NCBI RefSeq assembly: GCF_000145235.1
Contig: NC_014391.1
Span: forward strand, 2,984,001-3,048,000
Source of the DNA: Micromonospora aurantiaca ATCC 27029
GTDB lineage: Bacteria; Actinomycetota; Actinomycetes; Mycobacteriales; Micromonosporaceae
DNA length: 64,000 nucleotides
Direction: 5' to 3'
Positions 15,368-23,928 of this stretch are shown here, in pieces. Every line of letters begins with the position of its first letter. Within the stretch, counting starts at the first letter, position 1. Position numbers and translations under genes: made by a program. Below the pieces are notes generated by a model. That model was not told where the DNA came from. It saw nothing but the letters and a program-made list of their open reading frames with translations, and made no database searches.

Positions 15368-15380
15368 CCGGGCCGGTCAG
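15364..15380. terminator. Short hairpin between convergent genes
   Basis: CTGACCGG and CCGGTCAG flank a single G at the junction of the kinase and ABC-F genes and include both stop codons. The stem would have about six pairs with a five-base loop. It is a likely weak bidirectional terminator. Confidence 0.45.
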
Positions 15381-17014
15381 CCGGCGTCCGGGGGACCGGT
15401 CTCCACCAGGCGTCCGTCCGCCAGGCGCAGCCAGCGGCCCACGTCGATCGCGGCGAGGAACCGCTCGTCGTGGCTGACCACCAGCAGCGCGCCCCGGTAG
15501 GCGTGCAGCGCGCTCTCCAACTGCCCGACGCTGACCAGGTCGAGGTTGTTCGTCGGCTCGTCGAGCAGCAGGAGCTGCGGGGCCGGTTCGGCGCCCAGCA
15601 CGCACGCGAGCGTGGCGCGCAGCCGCTCCCCGCCGGAGAGCACCCCGACCGGAAGATGCGCGCGCGGGCCGCGGAACAGGAAGCGGGCGAGCAGGTTCAT
15701 CCGCTGCGCGTCAGGGGCCTGCGGCGCGAACGCGGCCAGGTTCTCCGCCACGGTACGGTCCAGGTCCAGCAGGTCCAGCCGCTGCGACAGGTACGCGATC
15801 CGGCCGTCCGCGCGGGTGATCCGGCCGCTCTCCGGCTCCAGATCGCCGTCGATCAGGCGCAGCAGCGTCGACTTGCCCGCGCCGTTGTCGCCGAGCAGGG
15901 CGATCCGCTCCGGACCGCGGATCGTCAGGTCGACACCGTCGGCGGCGAACAGCGACCGCTCACCGTGCCGGACCCGGACCCGTTCGGCGGTCAGCAGCGT
16001 GCGTCCGGCCGGGACGGTGGTGGCGGGCAGCTCCACCGTGATCGTCTTCTCGTTGCGCAGCGCCCGCTCGGCCTCGTCCAGCCGTGCCCGGGCGTCGTCG
16101 ACCCGCCCGGAGTGCATCTCGTTCGCCTTGCCCGCCGCCACCTGCGCGTCCCGCTTCAAGCCGCCGGCGACGATCCTCGCCAGACCCGCGTTCTTCAGGT
16201 TCCGGGCGGCGTTGCCGGCTCGCCGGGCCGCCCGTTCGCGGGCCTCCTGCAACTCCCGCTTCTCCCGCTTGAGGTCCTGTTCGGCGCTGCGGACGTTCTT
16301 CTCCGCCACCTCCTGCGCGGCCCGCACGGCCGCCTCGTACGAGGTGAAGTCGCCGCCGTGGAAGCGCATCTCACCGCGGTCGAGTTCGGCGATGCGGTCC
16401 ATCCGGTCCAGCAGAGCCCGGTCGTGACTGACCAGCAGCAGACAGCCGTGCCACTGTTCCAGCACGTCGTAGAGCCGGTGCCGGGCGCCCAGGTCGAGGT
16501 TGTTCGTCGGCTCGTCCAGCAGCAGCACGTCGGGCTGCTTGAGCAGTTGCGCCGCCAGGCCGAGGGAGACCACCTGCCCACCGCTGAGCGTGCCCAGGCG
16601 CCTGTCGAAGGCGAGGCCGCCGAGGCCGAGCCGGTCGAGTTGCGCGCGCGTGCGCTCCTCGATGTCCCAGTCGGCGCCGATGGTGGTGAAGTGCCTCTCG
16701 TCGGCGTCGCCGGCCTCGATGGCGTGCAGCGCCGCGATCAGCGGTGCGATCTCCAGGACCTCGGCCACAGTGAGGTCGGCGGCCAGTGGCAGGCTCTGCG
16801 GGAGGTAGCCCAGCACGCCGTCGACGGTCACCGACCCGGCGGCCGGGCGGTACTCGCCGGCGATCAGCTTGAGCAGCGTGCTCTTGCCGGCGCCGTTCGG
16901 CGCGACCAGTCCGGTCCGGCCGCCGCCGAGGGTGAAGGAGAGGTTCTGGAAGACCGGGGTGTCGTCCGGCCAGGAGAAGGTCAGGTTCGAGCAGACGACG
17001 AAGGAATCGGACAT
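15377..17014 (-). CDS. ABC-F family ATPase
   Basis: A 545-residue soluble protein with two ABC domains and no membrane helices. Walker A motifs are seen at APNGAGKST (about residue 40) and GDNGAGKST (about 360); signature motifs LSGGQVV and LSGGERL and Walker B sequences LLLDEPTNN follow. The domains are joined by a long charged helical linker (about 225-315, with VAEKNVRSAEQDLKREKRE) of the type that reaches the ribosome in antibiotic-resistance ABC-F proteins. It lies 3 kb from the biosynthetic cluster and may protect ribosomes against its product, or be a housekeeping member; sequence alone cannot decide. Confidence 0.88.
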   Translation of the reverse strand: MSDSFVVCSNLTFSWPDDTPVFQNLSFTLGGGRTGLVAPNGAGKSTLLKLIAGEYRPAAGSVTVDGVLGYLPQSLPLAADLTVAEVLEIAPLIAALHAIEAGDADERHFTTIGADWDIEERTRAQLDRLGLGGLAFDRRLGTLSGGQVVSLGLAAQLLKQPDVLLLDEPTNNLDLGARHRLYDVLEQWHGCLLLVSHDRALLDRMDRIAELDRGEMRFHGGDFTSYEAAVRAAQEVAEKNVRSAEQDLKREKRELQEARERAARRAGNAARNLKNAGLARIVAGGLKRDAQVAAGKANEMHSGRVDDARARLDEAERALRNEKTITVELPATTVPAGRTLLTAERVRVRHGERSLFAADGVDLTIRGPERIALLGDNGAGKSTLLRLIDGDLEPESGRITRADGRIAYLSQRLDLLDLDRTVAENLAAFAPQAPDAQRMNLLARFLFRGPRAHLPVGVLSGGERLRATLACVLGAEPAPQLLLLDEPTNNLDLVSVGQLESALHAYRGALLVVSHDERFLAAIDVGRWLRLADGRLVETGPPDAG

Positions 17015-17040
17015 CAGGAAGACGACCTCGAAGATGAGGG

Positions 17041-17061
17041 CGGGCGGACCTCAGCCGCCCG
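17041..17061 (-). promoter_or_regulatory. Hairpin in the ABC-F leader
   Basis: CGGGCGG and CCGCCCG can form a seven-base-pair stem with a seven-base loop 27 bases upstream of the ABC-F ATG. ABC-F resistance genes are often controlled by attenuators in this position, but no leader peptide is clear, so this is weak. Confidence 0.3.
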
Positions 17062-17132
17062 GCGGGGGACACGGTCTCGGGGTACGACGGAACGACCACG
17101 GCGCTCGCCTGCGGTCGGTCACATGTCCGGTC

Positions 17133-19283
17133 TCACCCGGAGATGTCGTCGTCACCCGCCATGTCTGGTCTCCCTGCCTGCCTGATCGCCACTGGATCAC
17201 TCCGGTCCACCGTAGCACCGGCGGTGGTCGCCAGGCGGTCCTGCAGACGGGCGTGCCGGAACTGGTAGACCGGCCCCACCGTGCGCAGCACCGACCGGCG
17301 GTGCGCGTCGTCGAGGAACCGGAGCAGCCGCAGCGGCGCCACCCCGGTACGGCGCAGCTCGACCATGACGAGCAGGGCGCGCCAGGTCTGCGAGGACGTC
17401 ACGCCGAGCAGGAAGCCGCCGACGATGCCACAGGCGATGCCACCTTCCGCCGACCCGGCGAGCCGCCCCACCAGGCCACCCAGGACACCGAGCACGGACC
17501 CGAGCCAGAGGCCGCCGCCCACCGCGGACCACAGGTCCCGCCGCCAGGACAGCCGCGACGACACCGGGTCGTCCTCGTCCGCCGAGCCGGCCATCGCCAG
17601 GTACAGGCCCAGGGAGAGGCAACCGAGAAAACCGGTCGCGGTGAAGGCGAGGAAGACCGGGAAGGCCCGCCCGGACCCGATGCCTGTGACATCGGCGCAC
17701 GCGGCGACGAGGAGCCCGAAGAAGCCCAGGAACAACGCACCGGTGAGCCCGGCGCCGAGCACGCTCTCCATCCGCTGACGGCTGACGACCCGGCTCCATC
17801 TGATCCGGCGGAGCCGCAGCGGACGCCGGCCGATCAGCACGTCCCGGGACAGCTTGGCGGTGAACGTGAGCACCAGCCCGAACGCCAGCCCGGCCAGGAC
17901 CCCGAACGCCGGCCCGGCGAGCAACCCCGCGCTCAGTCCGGCGCCGAGACCGGTGACGAGCACCGTCGTGACCGCGTACAGGTCCCAGGAGGTGAACGAC
18001 GCCAGGTGCCACCACACCAGATCGCGGCTGCCCGCCCGGTTCATCAGGTGGGCGAGGTGACCGAGCCAGCGCGCCGCCTGCGCAGCCGTGTAGCGCGGCT
18101 CCGGCACGCCGGGCTGGACGGCGTACGCCGCGGGAAGCACCCGGTCGAGCAGGGCGTCCTCCACCGCCTCCCGGCTGTGGTAGCTGTCGAGCAGCTCCGC
18201 GGCATCGTCGTCGGTGGTCACCGTGTCCCGGAACAGGCTCAGCATCAGCGGGCTGCGCAGCGCCTGCGCGACGGGACTCTCAGGCCGGTCGCGCACCTCG
18301 TCCACCAGCCGCTGCCACCCCGGCGGCAACGGCTGGGTCCGGCTCCGGGTGACGTACGCGGCGATGTCCGCGCCGGTCAGCGGCTCCAGCTCCAGGGCGG
18401 CGGCGCCGGAGAGGTGCCGGGCGGCGGCCACCGCCTCCACCAGCTCGCGGCTGCGGGTCGTCACCACCAGCCGGAACGTGGTCTGGACGTCGAGCGCGCG
18501 CAGGGCGACCGGTCGCAGGTCCGGCGGCAGTTCGTCCAGCCCGTCCAGGAAGAGCGCCACGTGCCCGCCCGTGACGAGCCGGCGGGCCGGTTCGAGCCCG
18601 CCGAGGACATCGTGATCGGCGGCCAGCCGGGCGGCCAGCCAGTCGGCGACCGGTTGCCGGCGCGGATCCCAGCCGGACACGGTCAGCAGCACCGGCACGG
18701 GTACCCGTGCGCGTTCCTGCTCCGGCAGGCGCTGCCGGTGCTCCAGCGCGTCGATCAGCAGCAGGACGACCGCTGCCGACTTGCCCGCCCCGGGCCGGCC
18801 GAGCAGCAGCAGGCGGCCGGAGCCCAGGCCCGCGTACACCCGGAACAGGTCGTGCAGGTCGCCGTGGGCGAGGTCGGCCGCCCGCACCGGCGGGACGGCC
18901 GGCAGGGGCGGGAACCGGACCAGGTCGCCCTCGGTCGCGGCGGCGTCCACCGGCCCGGTGACCGGCCGGTCCGACCACCGCCAGTGGACCCGGATCGGAA
19001 CCGGCGCCCACAGCCCGCGCTCGGTCGCCGCGCGGCTCCACTGCGCGAGGACGGCGGCGGCCAGCTCGTCGGCCGCCCGCTGCGCCTCGGGGCCGGGGCG
19101 GCGTGCGCCCCGGTGGTTGCACCGCCACAGCCAGCCCAGGATCGGGCCGCCGGCCGCCAGGACGGCGAGGACCGACTGCAGCAGGGTGAGCTGCCGGTCG
19201 GTGGCGTTCGGCAGCCAGGCGACCGATGCGCCGAGCCCGGCCGCGACGAGCATCGCCAGCACCGACCAGACCCCCCGCCGCAT
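17133..19283 (-). CDS. Membrane-bound NACHT-domain NTPase
   Basis: A 716-residue protein. Two N-terminal hydrophobic segments (about 6-24 and 33-53) are followed by a NACHT P-loop domain: Walker A GRPGAGKS (162-169), Walker B FLDGLDELPPD (from 245), VVTTRSRELV (sensor region) and a helical part to about 450. The C-terminal third has about six to eight membrane helices rich in Gly and Ala, ending in a soluble tail (YQFRHARLQDRLA) typical of NACHT proteins. I place the start at ATG 19283, because codons further upstream run into the promoter of the divergent thioesterase gene. Related STAND NTPases act in signalling or phage defence; the role here is unknown. Confidence 0.82.
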   Translation of the reverse strand: MRRGVWSVLAMLVAAGLGASVAWLPNATDRQLTLLQSVLAVLAAGGPILGWLWRCNHRGARRPGPEAQRAADELAAAVLAQWSRAATERGLWAPVPIRVHWRWSDRPVTGPVDAAATEGDLVRFPPLPAVPPVRAADLAHGDLHDLFRVYAGLGSGRLLLLGRPGAGKSAAVVLLLIDALEHRQRLPEQERARVPVPVLLTVSGWDPRRQPVADWLAARLAADHDVLGGLEPARRLVTGGHVALFLDGLDELPPDLRPVALRALDVQTTFRLVVTTRSRELVEAVAAARHLSGAAALELEPLTGADIAAYVTRSRTQPLPPGWQRLVDEVRDRPESPVAQALRSPLMLSLFRDTVTTDDDAAELLDSYHSREAVEDALLDRVLPAAYAVQPGVPEPRYTAAQAARWLGHLAHLMNRAGSRDLVWWHLASFTSWDLYAVTTVLVTGLGAGLSAGLLAGPAFGVLAGLAFGLVLTFTAKLSRDVLIGRRPLRLRRIRWSRVVSRQRMESVLGAGLTGALFLGFFGLLVAACADVTGIGSGRAFPVFLAFTATGFLGCLSLGLYLAMAGSADEDDPVSSRLSWRRDLWSAVGGGLWLGSVLGVLGGLVGRLAGSAEGGIACGIVGGFLLGVTSSQTWRALLVMVELRRTGVAPLRLLRFLDDAHRRSVLRTVGPVYQFRHARLQDRLATTAGATVDRSDPVAIRQAGRPDMAGDDDISG

Positions 19284-19351
19284 CCCGGTAGTGTGCCAGG
19301 CGGCCGGCTGTCCACACAGGCCCGTCCGCCGAGCCGGGAGTGGTCCGGCCC

Positions 19352-19357
19352 TATGCT
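19352..19357 (+). promoter_or_regulatory. -10 element of a leaderless promoter (type II thioesterase)
   Basis: TATGCT lies seven bases before the ATG at 19365. The first ATG of the frame (19353) falls inside this element, so 19365 is preferred as start. Confidence 0.45.
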
Positions 19358-19364
19358 CCTGGCC

Positions 19365-20129
19365 ATGCCCCAGGTGAGTGCGAGCCGCTGGTTCGGGCCG
19401 GCCGGTTCCCCGGCCGGCGACGCCCAGGTGTTCGTCTTCCCGTACGCCGGCGGCGTCGCCGCCTCCTTCGCGCAGTGGCAGGAACTGGCCGCGCCGGAGC
19501 TGTCGGTGCAGGTCGCGCTGATGCCGGGCCGGGGCGCCCGGCTGCACGAGCCACCCGTGGACGACCTCGCGGAGCTGGTGGACGCGCTGGCGACAGCCGT
19601 CGCCGAGCGGGCGTCCGGGCCGTTCCTGCTGTTCGGCCACAGCCTGGGGGCGCTCGTGGCGTTCGAGGTGACGCGGGAGCTGCGCCGCCGGGGCGCGCCC
19701 GCGCCGCTGGCGTTGCTGGTCGGCGGCGCGGAGGCGCCGCAGACCCGGCTGGTGCGGCGGCGCGTGCACGACCTCGACGACGCCGGTCTGATCGAGGCGT
19801 TGCGCGACTTCGGGGCCACGCCGGCCGCGCTGCTGGCCGACCGCGACCTGATGGAGCTGATCCTGCCCGGGGTACGCGCCGACTTCGCGCTGTCCGAGCG
19901 GTACGCCTACCGTCCGGAGCCGCCGCTGGAGGTGCCGGTGCACGTGCTGCTCGGCGACGGGGACGAGCACGTGGACCGGGACCGGGCCGCGGGGTGGGCC
20001 CGGGAATGTGTCACCGAACCGCGATGCCACGTGTTTCCCGGCGGGCATTTCTTCCTTACCGACCATCTGCCGGAAATCATCGACCTAATGCGACACATCG
20101 TCGCCAGTCACACCCCTGTGGCGGAATAG
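19365..20129 (+). CDS. Type II (external) thioesterase
   Basis: A 254-residue alpha/beta hydrolase of the type that removes wrongly loaded or stalled acyl groups from NRPS/PKS carrier domains. Seen: FPYAGGVAASFAQW for the oxyanion region, the nucleophile S93 in FGHSLGALVAFE, the Asp region LLGDGDEHVDRD and catalytic His in FPGGHFFLTDH. It is the first gene of the plus-strand biosynthetic region and about 160 bases ahead of the long operon. It is divergent from the NACHT gene. Confidence 0.9.
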   Translation: MPQVSASRWFGPAGSPAGDAQVFVFPYAGGVAASFAQWQELAAPELSVQVALMPGRGARLHEPPVDDLAELVDALATAVAERASGPFLLFGHSLGALVAFEVTRELRRRGAPAPLALLVGGAEAPQTRLVRRRVHDLDDAGLIEALRDFGATPAALLADRDLMELILPGVRADFALSERYAYRPEPPLEVPVHVLLGDGDEHVDRDRAAGWARECVTEPRCHVFPGGHFFLTDHLPEIIDLMRHIVASHTPVAE

Positions 20130-20160
20130 GCGACAAAGAACGGGTAAGGACTCGTACCCG

Positions 20161-20186
20161 TACCGGACCTTCCACAATGTCCGGTA
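20161..20186. repeat. 8-bp inverted repeat upstream of the biosynthetic operon
   Basis: TACCGGAC (20161-20168) and GTCCGGTA (20179-20186) are separated by ten bases in a comparatively A/T-rich gap of 161 bp between the type II thioesterase and the methyltransferase. It could be a terminator for the first gene or an operator for the operon promoter. Confidence 0.4.
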
Positions 20187-20290
20187 TTCGACCTGGTGAA
20201 CGGCCGAGAAGCGGTGTTAAAGTTCGCCATCCGTTCGCCGAAGGGACGTCGCTGACGAGGCGGCATACTGTCGCGTGCGCCGAGGTGTTC

Positions 20291-21304
20291 ATGAGCCGGC
20301 CGTACCTTCCGTCCCTGGTCCTGCGCGATTACCTGCACACCGTGGCGACCCTCCACCCGCAACTGCGCGAGCTGCTCGACTTTGGCCGCCCCGGCGCGGA
20401 CGAGGCCCTCGCGGAACTGGCCGGCACGGTCAGCGAGTTCGACACCGACTCCACCGGCCGGGGCGATTCCTATCGCCGGGCGCAGCGGGACACGCTCGTC
20501 CGCTGGACCGGCATGCGGCGGCTGCTGGACCTCGCCACCCCGGACGCCGCCGCCCCGGTCACGCTCATCCTCGACGTGCTCGGCGGCGACGGCACAGTGG
20601 CCCGCGCCGCGAGCAGCCAGTCCGCCTGCTTCGAGTCCAAACTGGCGTTCATCACCGGCGACCTGTCCGGCCACATGGTCGACAAGGCGCTGGCCCACGG
20701 CCTGCCCGCCGTCCGCCAGGCCGCGCACTTCCTGTTCCTGCGCGACGCCGGCGTGGACGCGGTGCTGCTGGCGTACGGCACGCACCACATCCCGGCGGCC
20801 CGGCGGCCGCAGGCGGTCGCGGAGGCGGCCCGGGTGGTCCGCCCCGGCGGCCGGATCGTGCTGCACGACTTCGACGAGTCCAGCCCGATGGCCGGGTTCT
20901 TCGGCGAGGTGGTGCACCCGCACGCCGCCGGCGGCCACGACTACCGGCACTTCAGCCGCGCCGAGCTGACCGGCCTGTTCACCGGGGCCGGGCTGCCGGT
21001 ACGCGTCGTCGACCTGTACGACCCGCTGATCGTGCGCGCCGACAGCGCCGAGTCCGCCTCCGCGGGCATGCGCGACTACGTCGGCGACATGTACGGCGTG
21101 CGCGACTACTTCGCGACGCTCACCGACGACGAGGTGTGGGGGCTGCTGACCCGCCACTTCGACCACACCGGCTACCTGGCCGGAATCGGCCGCGACGACG
21201 TGCCGGCCCGTCCGCTGGTCTACCGGGCCGACGGGCAGTTCGTGGCCGAGGTGCCCCGGATGGCGATCGTCGCGGTCGCGACGAGGACGCAGGTAGCGCC
21301 GTGA
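20291..21304 (+). CDS. Class I SAM-dependent methyltransferase-like protein
   Basis: A 337-residue protein with a Rossmann methyltransferase core. Motif I is LILDVLGGDGTVARAA (about 94-109), followed by FITGDLSGHMVDKA, VLLAYGTHHIPAA and the post-motif RVVRPGGRIVLHDFDES. The N-terminal 90 residues are mostly helical and may form a substrate lid. The ATG at 20291 has GAGG five bases upstream. It is the first gene of the overlapping operon and shares GTGA with the next NRPS gene. It presumably methylates an amino-acid building block or carrier-bound chain. The motif is GGDG and not the more usual GxGxG, so a non-methylating role is not excluded. Confidence 0.7.
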   Translation: MSRPYLPSLVLRDYLHTVATLHPQLRELLDFGRPGADEALAELAGTVSEFDTDSTGRGDSYRRAQRDTLVRWTGMRRLLDLATPDAAAPVTLILDVLGGDGTVARAASSQSACFESKLAFITGDLSGHMVDKALAHGLPAVRQAAHFLFLRDAGVDAVLLAYGTHHIPAARRPQAVAEAARVVRPGGRIVLHDFDESSPMAGFFGEVVHPHAAGGHDYRHFSRAELTGLFTGAGLPVRVVDLYDPLIVRADSAESASAGMRDYVGDMYGVRDYFATLTDDEVWGLLTRHFDHTGYLAGIGRDDVPARPLVYRADGQFVAEVPRMAIVAVATRTQVAP

Positions 21305-23928
21305 CCGGCCCGCGCTACCTGACCGACCTGGTGCACCGGCCCGCCGGCGCCGGCGGCGACCGGCCCGCGATCGTCGGCCCGGACGGCGAGCTGAGCTACA
21401 CCGCGTTGTGGGAGCGGGTCGGCGCGACGGCCGAGCTGCTGCGCCGCGCCCGCGTGCGGCCGGGTGACCTGGTGGGCCTGTACCTGCACCGGTCCGCCGA
21501 CTACGTCACGTCGTTGCTGGCGACGCTCGCGGTGGGCGCGGTGGCGGTCCCGATCGACCCCGAGCTGCCCTCCGGCCGGGCCGAGCAGATGCTCGCGGCG
21601 GCCGCGCCCCGGCTCGTCCTGTACGCCGACCGTCCGCCCGCCGTCGCCGCGCCCGCGTCCACCGGGTGGCGGGACGTGCGTACCGCGCGGGCCGGGTCGC
21701 CGGCCGACCTGACCGATCGCACCGGCTGGCTGCCGCCGGGTGAGCACGCCGCGCTGGTGCTGTTCACCTCCGGCTCCACCGGCCGGCCGAAGGGTGTCGT
21801 GCTGCACCACGCCGGGCTGGTCAACCGGCTGGCCTGGGGCCACGACTGGTTCGGATTCACCGCCGACGACCGGGTGCTGCACAAGGCGTCGATCGGGTTC
21901 GACGCGTCGGTGCACGAGATCCTCTCGCCGCTGATCGCGGGCGGCGCCGTGGTCGTCGCCGGGCCGGGCCTGCAGTTCGACAGTCTCGGGCTGGTCCGGC
22001 TGATCCAGCGGGAGGCGGTCACCACCGCGCACTTCGTACCGACCATGTTGCGGCACGTGCTCGACGAGCCGGAGTTCGCCGGCTGCGTCACGCTGCGGCG
22101 GGTGCTGTGCGGCGGCGAGGCGCTGGACATGCGGCTGGTCCGGCGGCTGCGCGAGCTGCTGCCGTGCGGGCTGTTCAACGGGTACGGCCCGAGCGAGACC
22201 TCGATCAACGTGTCCTACTGGGACTGCGCCGAGCCGTACGCGGGCAGCATCGCCCCGATCGGCCGGATCATCGACGGCGTCACCGCCCACGTGCTCGACG
22301 ACGACCTGCGCCCGGTGCCCGAGGGCGGGACCGGCGAGCTGTGGATCGGCGGGGTCGCGGTCGGGCTCGGCTACCTGCGCGACGACGAGCGGACGGCGGA
22401 GCGCTTCCGTCCCGATCCGGCGCGGCCGGGCGCGCGGCTCTACCGCACCGGTGACCTGGTGCGGGTCGCGCCGCAGGGCTTCCTGGAGTTCCGCGGCCGG
22501 GCCGACGACCAGGTCAAGATCCGGGGGGTCCGGGTGGAGCCGGGCGAGGTGGCAGCCGTACTGCGCGAGCATCCGGCCGTGCACGACGCGGTGGTGGTGA
22601 CAGTCCCCGACGCCGAGGACGGCCCACGCCTGGTCGGCTACGTGGTGCCGCAGCCCCGGCAGGCCCCGGCGGCCGGCGGGTTGCCGCGGTTCCCGCTTCC
22701 GAACGGCATGGCGGTCACGGCGGCGTCGCCGGACGAGGCGGTCTTCCTCTACCGGCAGATCTTCGACCAGGCCGAGTACGCCCGTTTCGGCGTCCGCGTC
22801 GGCGACGGCGCCGTGGTCCTCGACGTCGGCGCCAACATCGGGCTGTTCTCGCTCTGGGCGTCCCGGCAGGCGCGCGACGTGCGGCTCGTAGCGGTCGAGC
22901 CGAACCCGGACACGCTGCCGTACCTGCGCGCCAACCTCGGCCTCTACGCCGGGTCCGCGTCGGTCGTCGAGGCCGCCGTGACCGACGCGGCGGGCACCGC
23001 CGAGCTGACCTCGTTCCCCGAGCTGAGCTACCTGTCCGGCCTCGGCGCCGACCGGGCCGGCGCCGCCTCCGACCTGGTCCGGTCGCACTACCGCCACGGC
23101 GGCGGCGACGCCGACGAGACCGAACAGGCAGCGCTCCTCGCGGACGCCCGCCGCCGCCTCGCCCCGGTGGCGCACGTGGTGCCGACTGTGACGCTGTCGG
23201 ACCTGCTGGACCGCTTCGGGCTGGACCGCGTCGACTTGCTGAAGATCAACACCGAGGGCGCCGAGCTGAGCGTGCTGCGCGGGCTGCGCCCCGAGCACTG
23301 GCCCCGCATCCGCCAGGTCTGCCTGGAGGTCGAGCGCAGCAGCGTGACCACCCCGCGGGTGCGCGAGCTGCTGTGCGCTGCCGGGTTCGAGGTGCACGAC
23401 ATCGGCGACTGGAACGTCGGCGCGGACGCCGACGTCAGCTACGTCTACGCCGTACGGTCGCAGGACCCGCCGCCCGCGGCGACGCCCCGGGACGAGCCCG
23501 CCGACCACCTGCTGACCACCGGGCTGCTCCAGGGCTACCTGGCCTCGGCGCTGCCGCCCGCGATGCGCCCGGACCAGATCGTCCTGGTCGACCGGCTGCC
23601 CCGCCTGCCCAACGGCAAGGTCGCGCGGCTGGAGCTGCCACCGCCGCCGCCCCGGCCCACCGGGCCAGCGGCGGAACCCGGCGGCGGCGCCCTCACCGAC
23701 CGGTTGCGCGAGGCGTGGCGGGCCACGCTCGGCGTCGACGCGGTGCACGACGACGACACGTTCGTCGCGCTCGGCGGGCACTCGCTGACCGCGCTGCGGA
23801 TGGCGCTGCGGGTACGGGAGATGGCCGGGCTGGAGGTGTCCCCGGCGAGCTGCCTGCGCGCCGGGTCGTTCGCCGACTGGGTCGACCGGGTCACGGAGGC
23901 GGGACGCGATGTCAGCCCGGTCCGCTGA
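21301..23928 (+). CDS. NRPS: adenylation domain with embedded FkbM methyltransferase, then PCP
   Basis: An 875-residue A-MT-PCP protein without a condensation domain. Adenylation core: TSGSTGRPKG (156-165), GYGPSE (295-300), YRTGDLVR (381-388), KIRGVRVEPGE (406-416). After GYVVP (447-450) comes an inserted methyltransferase of about 260 residues with VVLDVGANIGLFS (506-517), VAVEPNPDTL and LLKINTEGAE (647-655), the FkbM family pattern. The A domain resumes near 735 and closes with LPNGKVAR (A10). The PCP has S828 in LGGHSLT. The ten-residue pocket code reads D-A-H-H-L-G-G-I-N-K, which I cannot assign. FkbM enzymes are usually O-methyltransferases. The start is GTG 21301, overlapping the preceding gene. 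Confidence 0.88.
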   Translation: MTGPRYLTDLVHRPAGAGGDRPAIVGPDGELSYTALWERVGATAELLRRARVRPGDLVGLYLHRSADYVTSLLATLAVGAVAVPIDPELPSGRAEQMLAAAAPRLVLYADRPPAVAAPASTGWRDVRTARAGSPADLTDRTGWLPPGEHAALVLFTSGSTGRPKGVVLHHAGLVNRLAWGHDWFGFTADDRVLHKASIGFDASVHEILSPLIAGGAVVVAGPGLQFDSLGLVRLIQREAVTTAHFVPTMLRHVLDEPEFAGCVTLRRVLCGGEALDMRLVRRLRELLPCGLFNGYGPSETSINVSYWDCAEPYAGSIAPIGRIIDGVTAHVLDDDLRPVPEGGTGELWIGGVAVGLGYLRDDERTAERFRPDPARPGARLYRTGDLVRVAPQGFLEFRGRADDQVKIRGVRVEPGEVAAVLREHPAVHDAVVVTVPDAEDGPRLVGYVVPQPRQAPAAGGLPRFPLPNGMAVTAASPDEAVFLYRQIFDQAEYARFGVRVGDGAVVLDVGANIGLFSLWASRQARDVRLVAVEPNPDTLPYLRANLGLYAGSASVVEAAVTDAAGTAELTSFPELSYLSGLGADRAGAASDLVRSHYRHGGGDADETEQAALLADARRRLAPVAHVVPTVTLSDLLDRFGLDRVDLLKINTEGAELSVLRGLRPEHWPRIRQVCLEVERSSVTTPRVRELLCAAGFEVHDIGDWNVGADADVSYVYAVRSQDPPPAATPRDEPADHLLTTGLLQGYLASALPPAMRPDQIVLVDRLPRLPNGKVARLELPPPPPRPTGPAAEPGGGALTDRLREAWRATLGVDAVHDDDTFVALGGHSLTALRMALRVREMAGLEVSPASCLRAGSFADWVDRVTEAGRDVSPVR

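Noticed and set aside
17133..20066. Extension of the NACHT gene up to 20066 on the minus strand as one 977-residue protein.
   Set aside because: The extra part runs antisense to the type II thioesterase. The segment starting at 19283 opens with a hydrophobic helix that suits a membrane protein.
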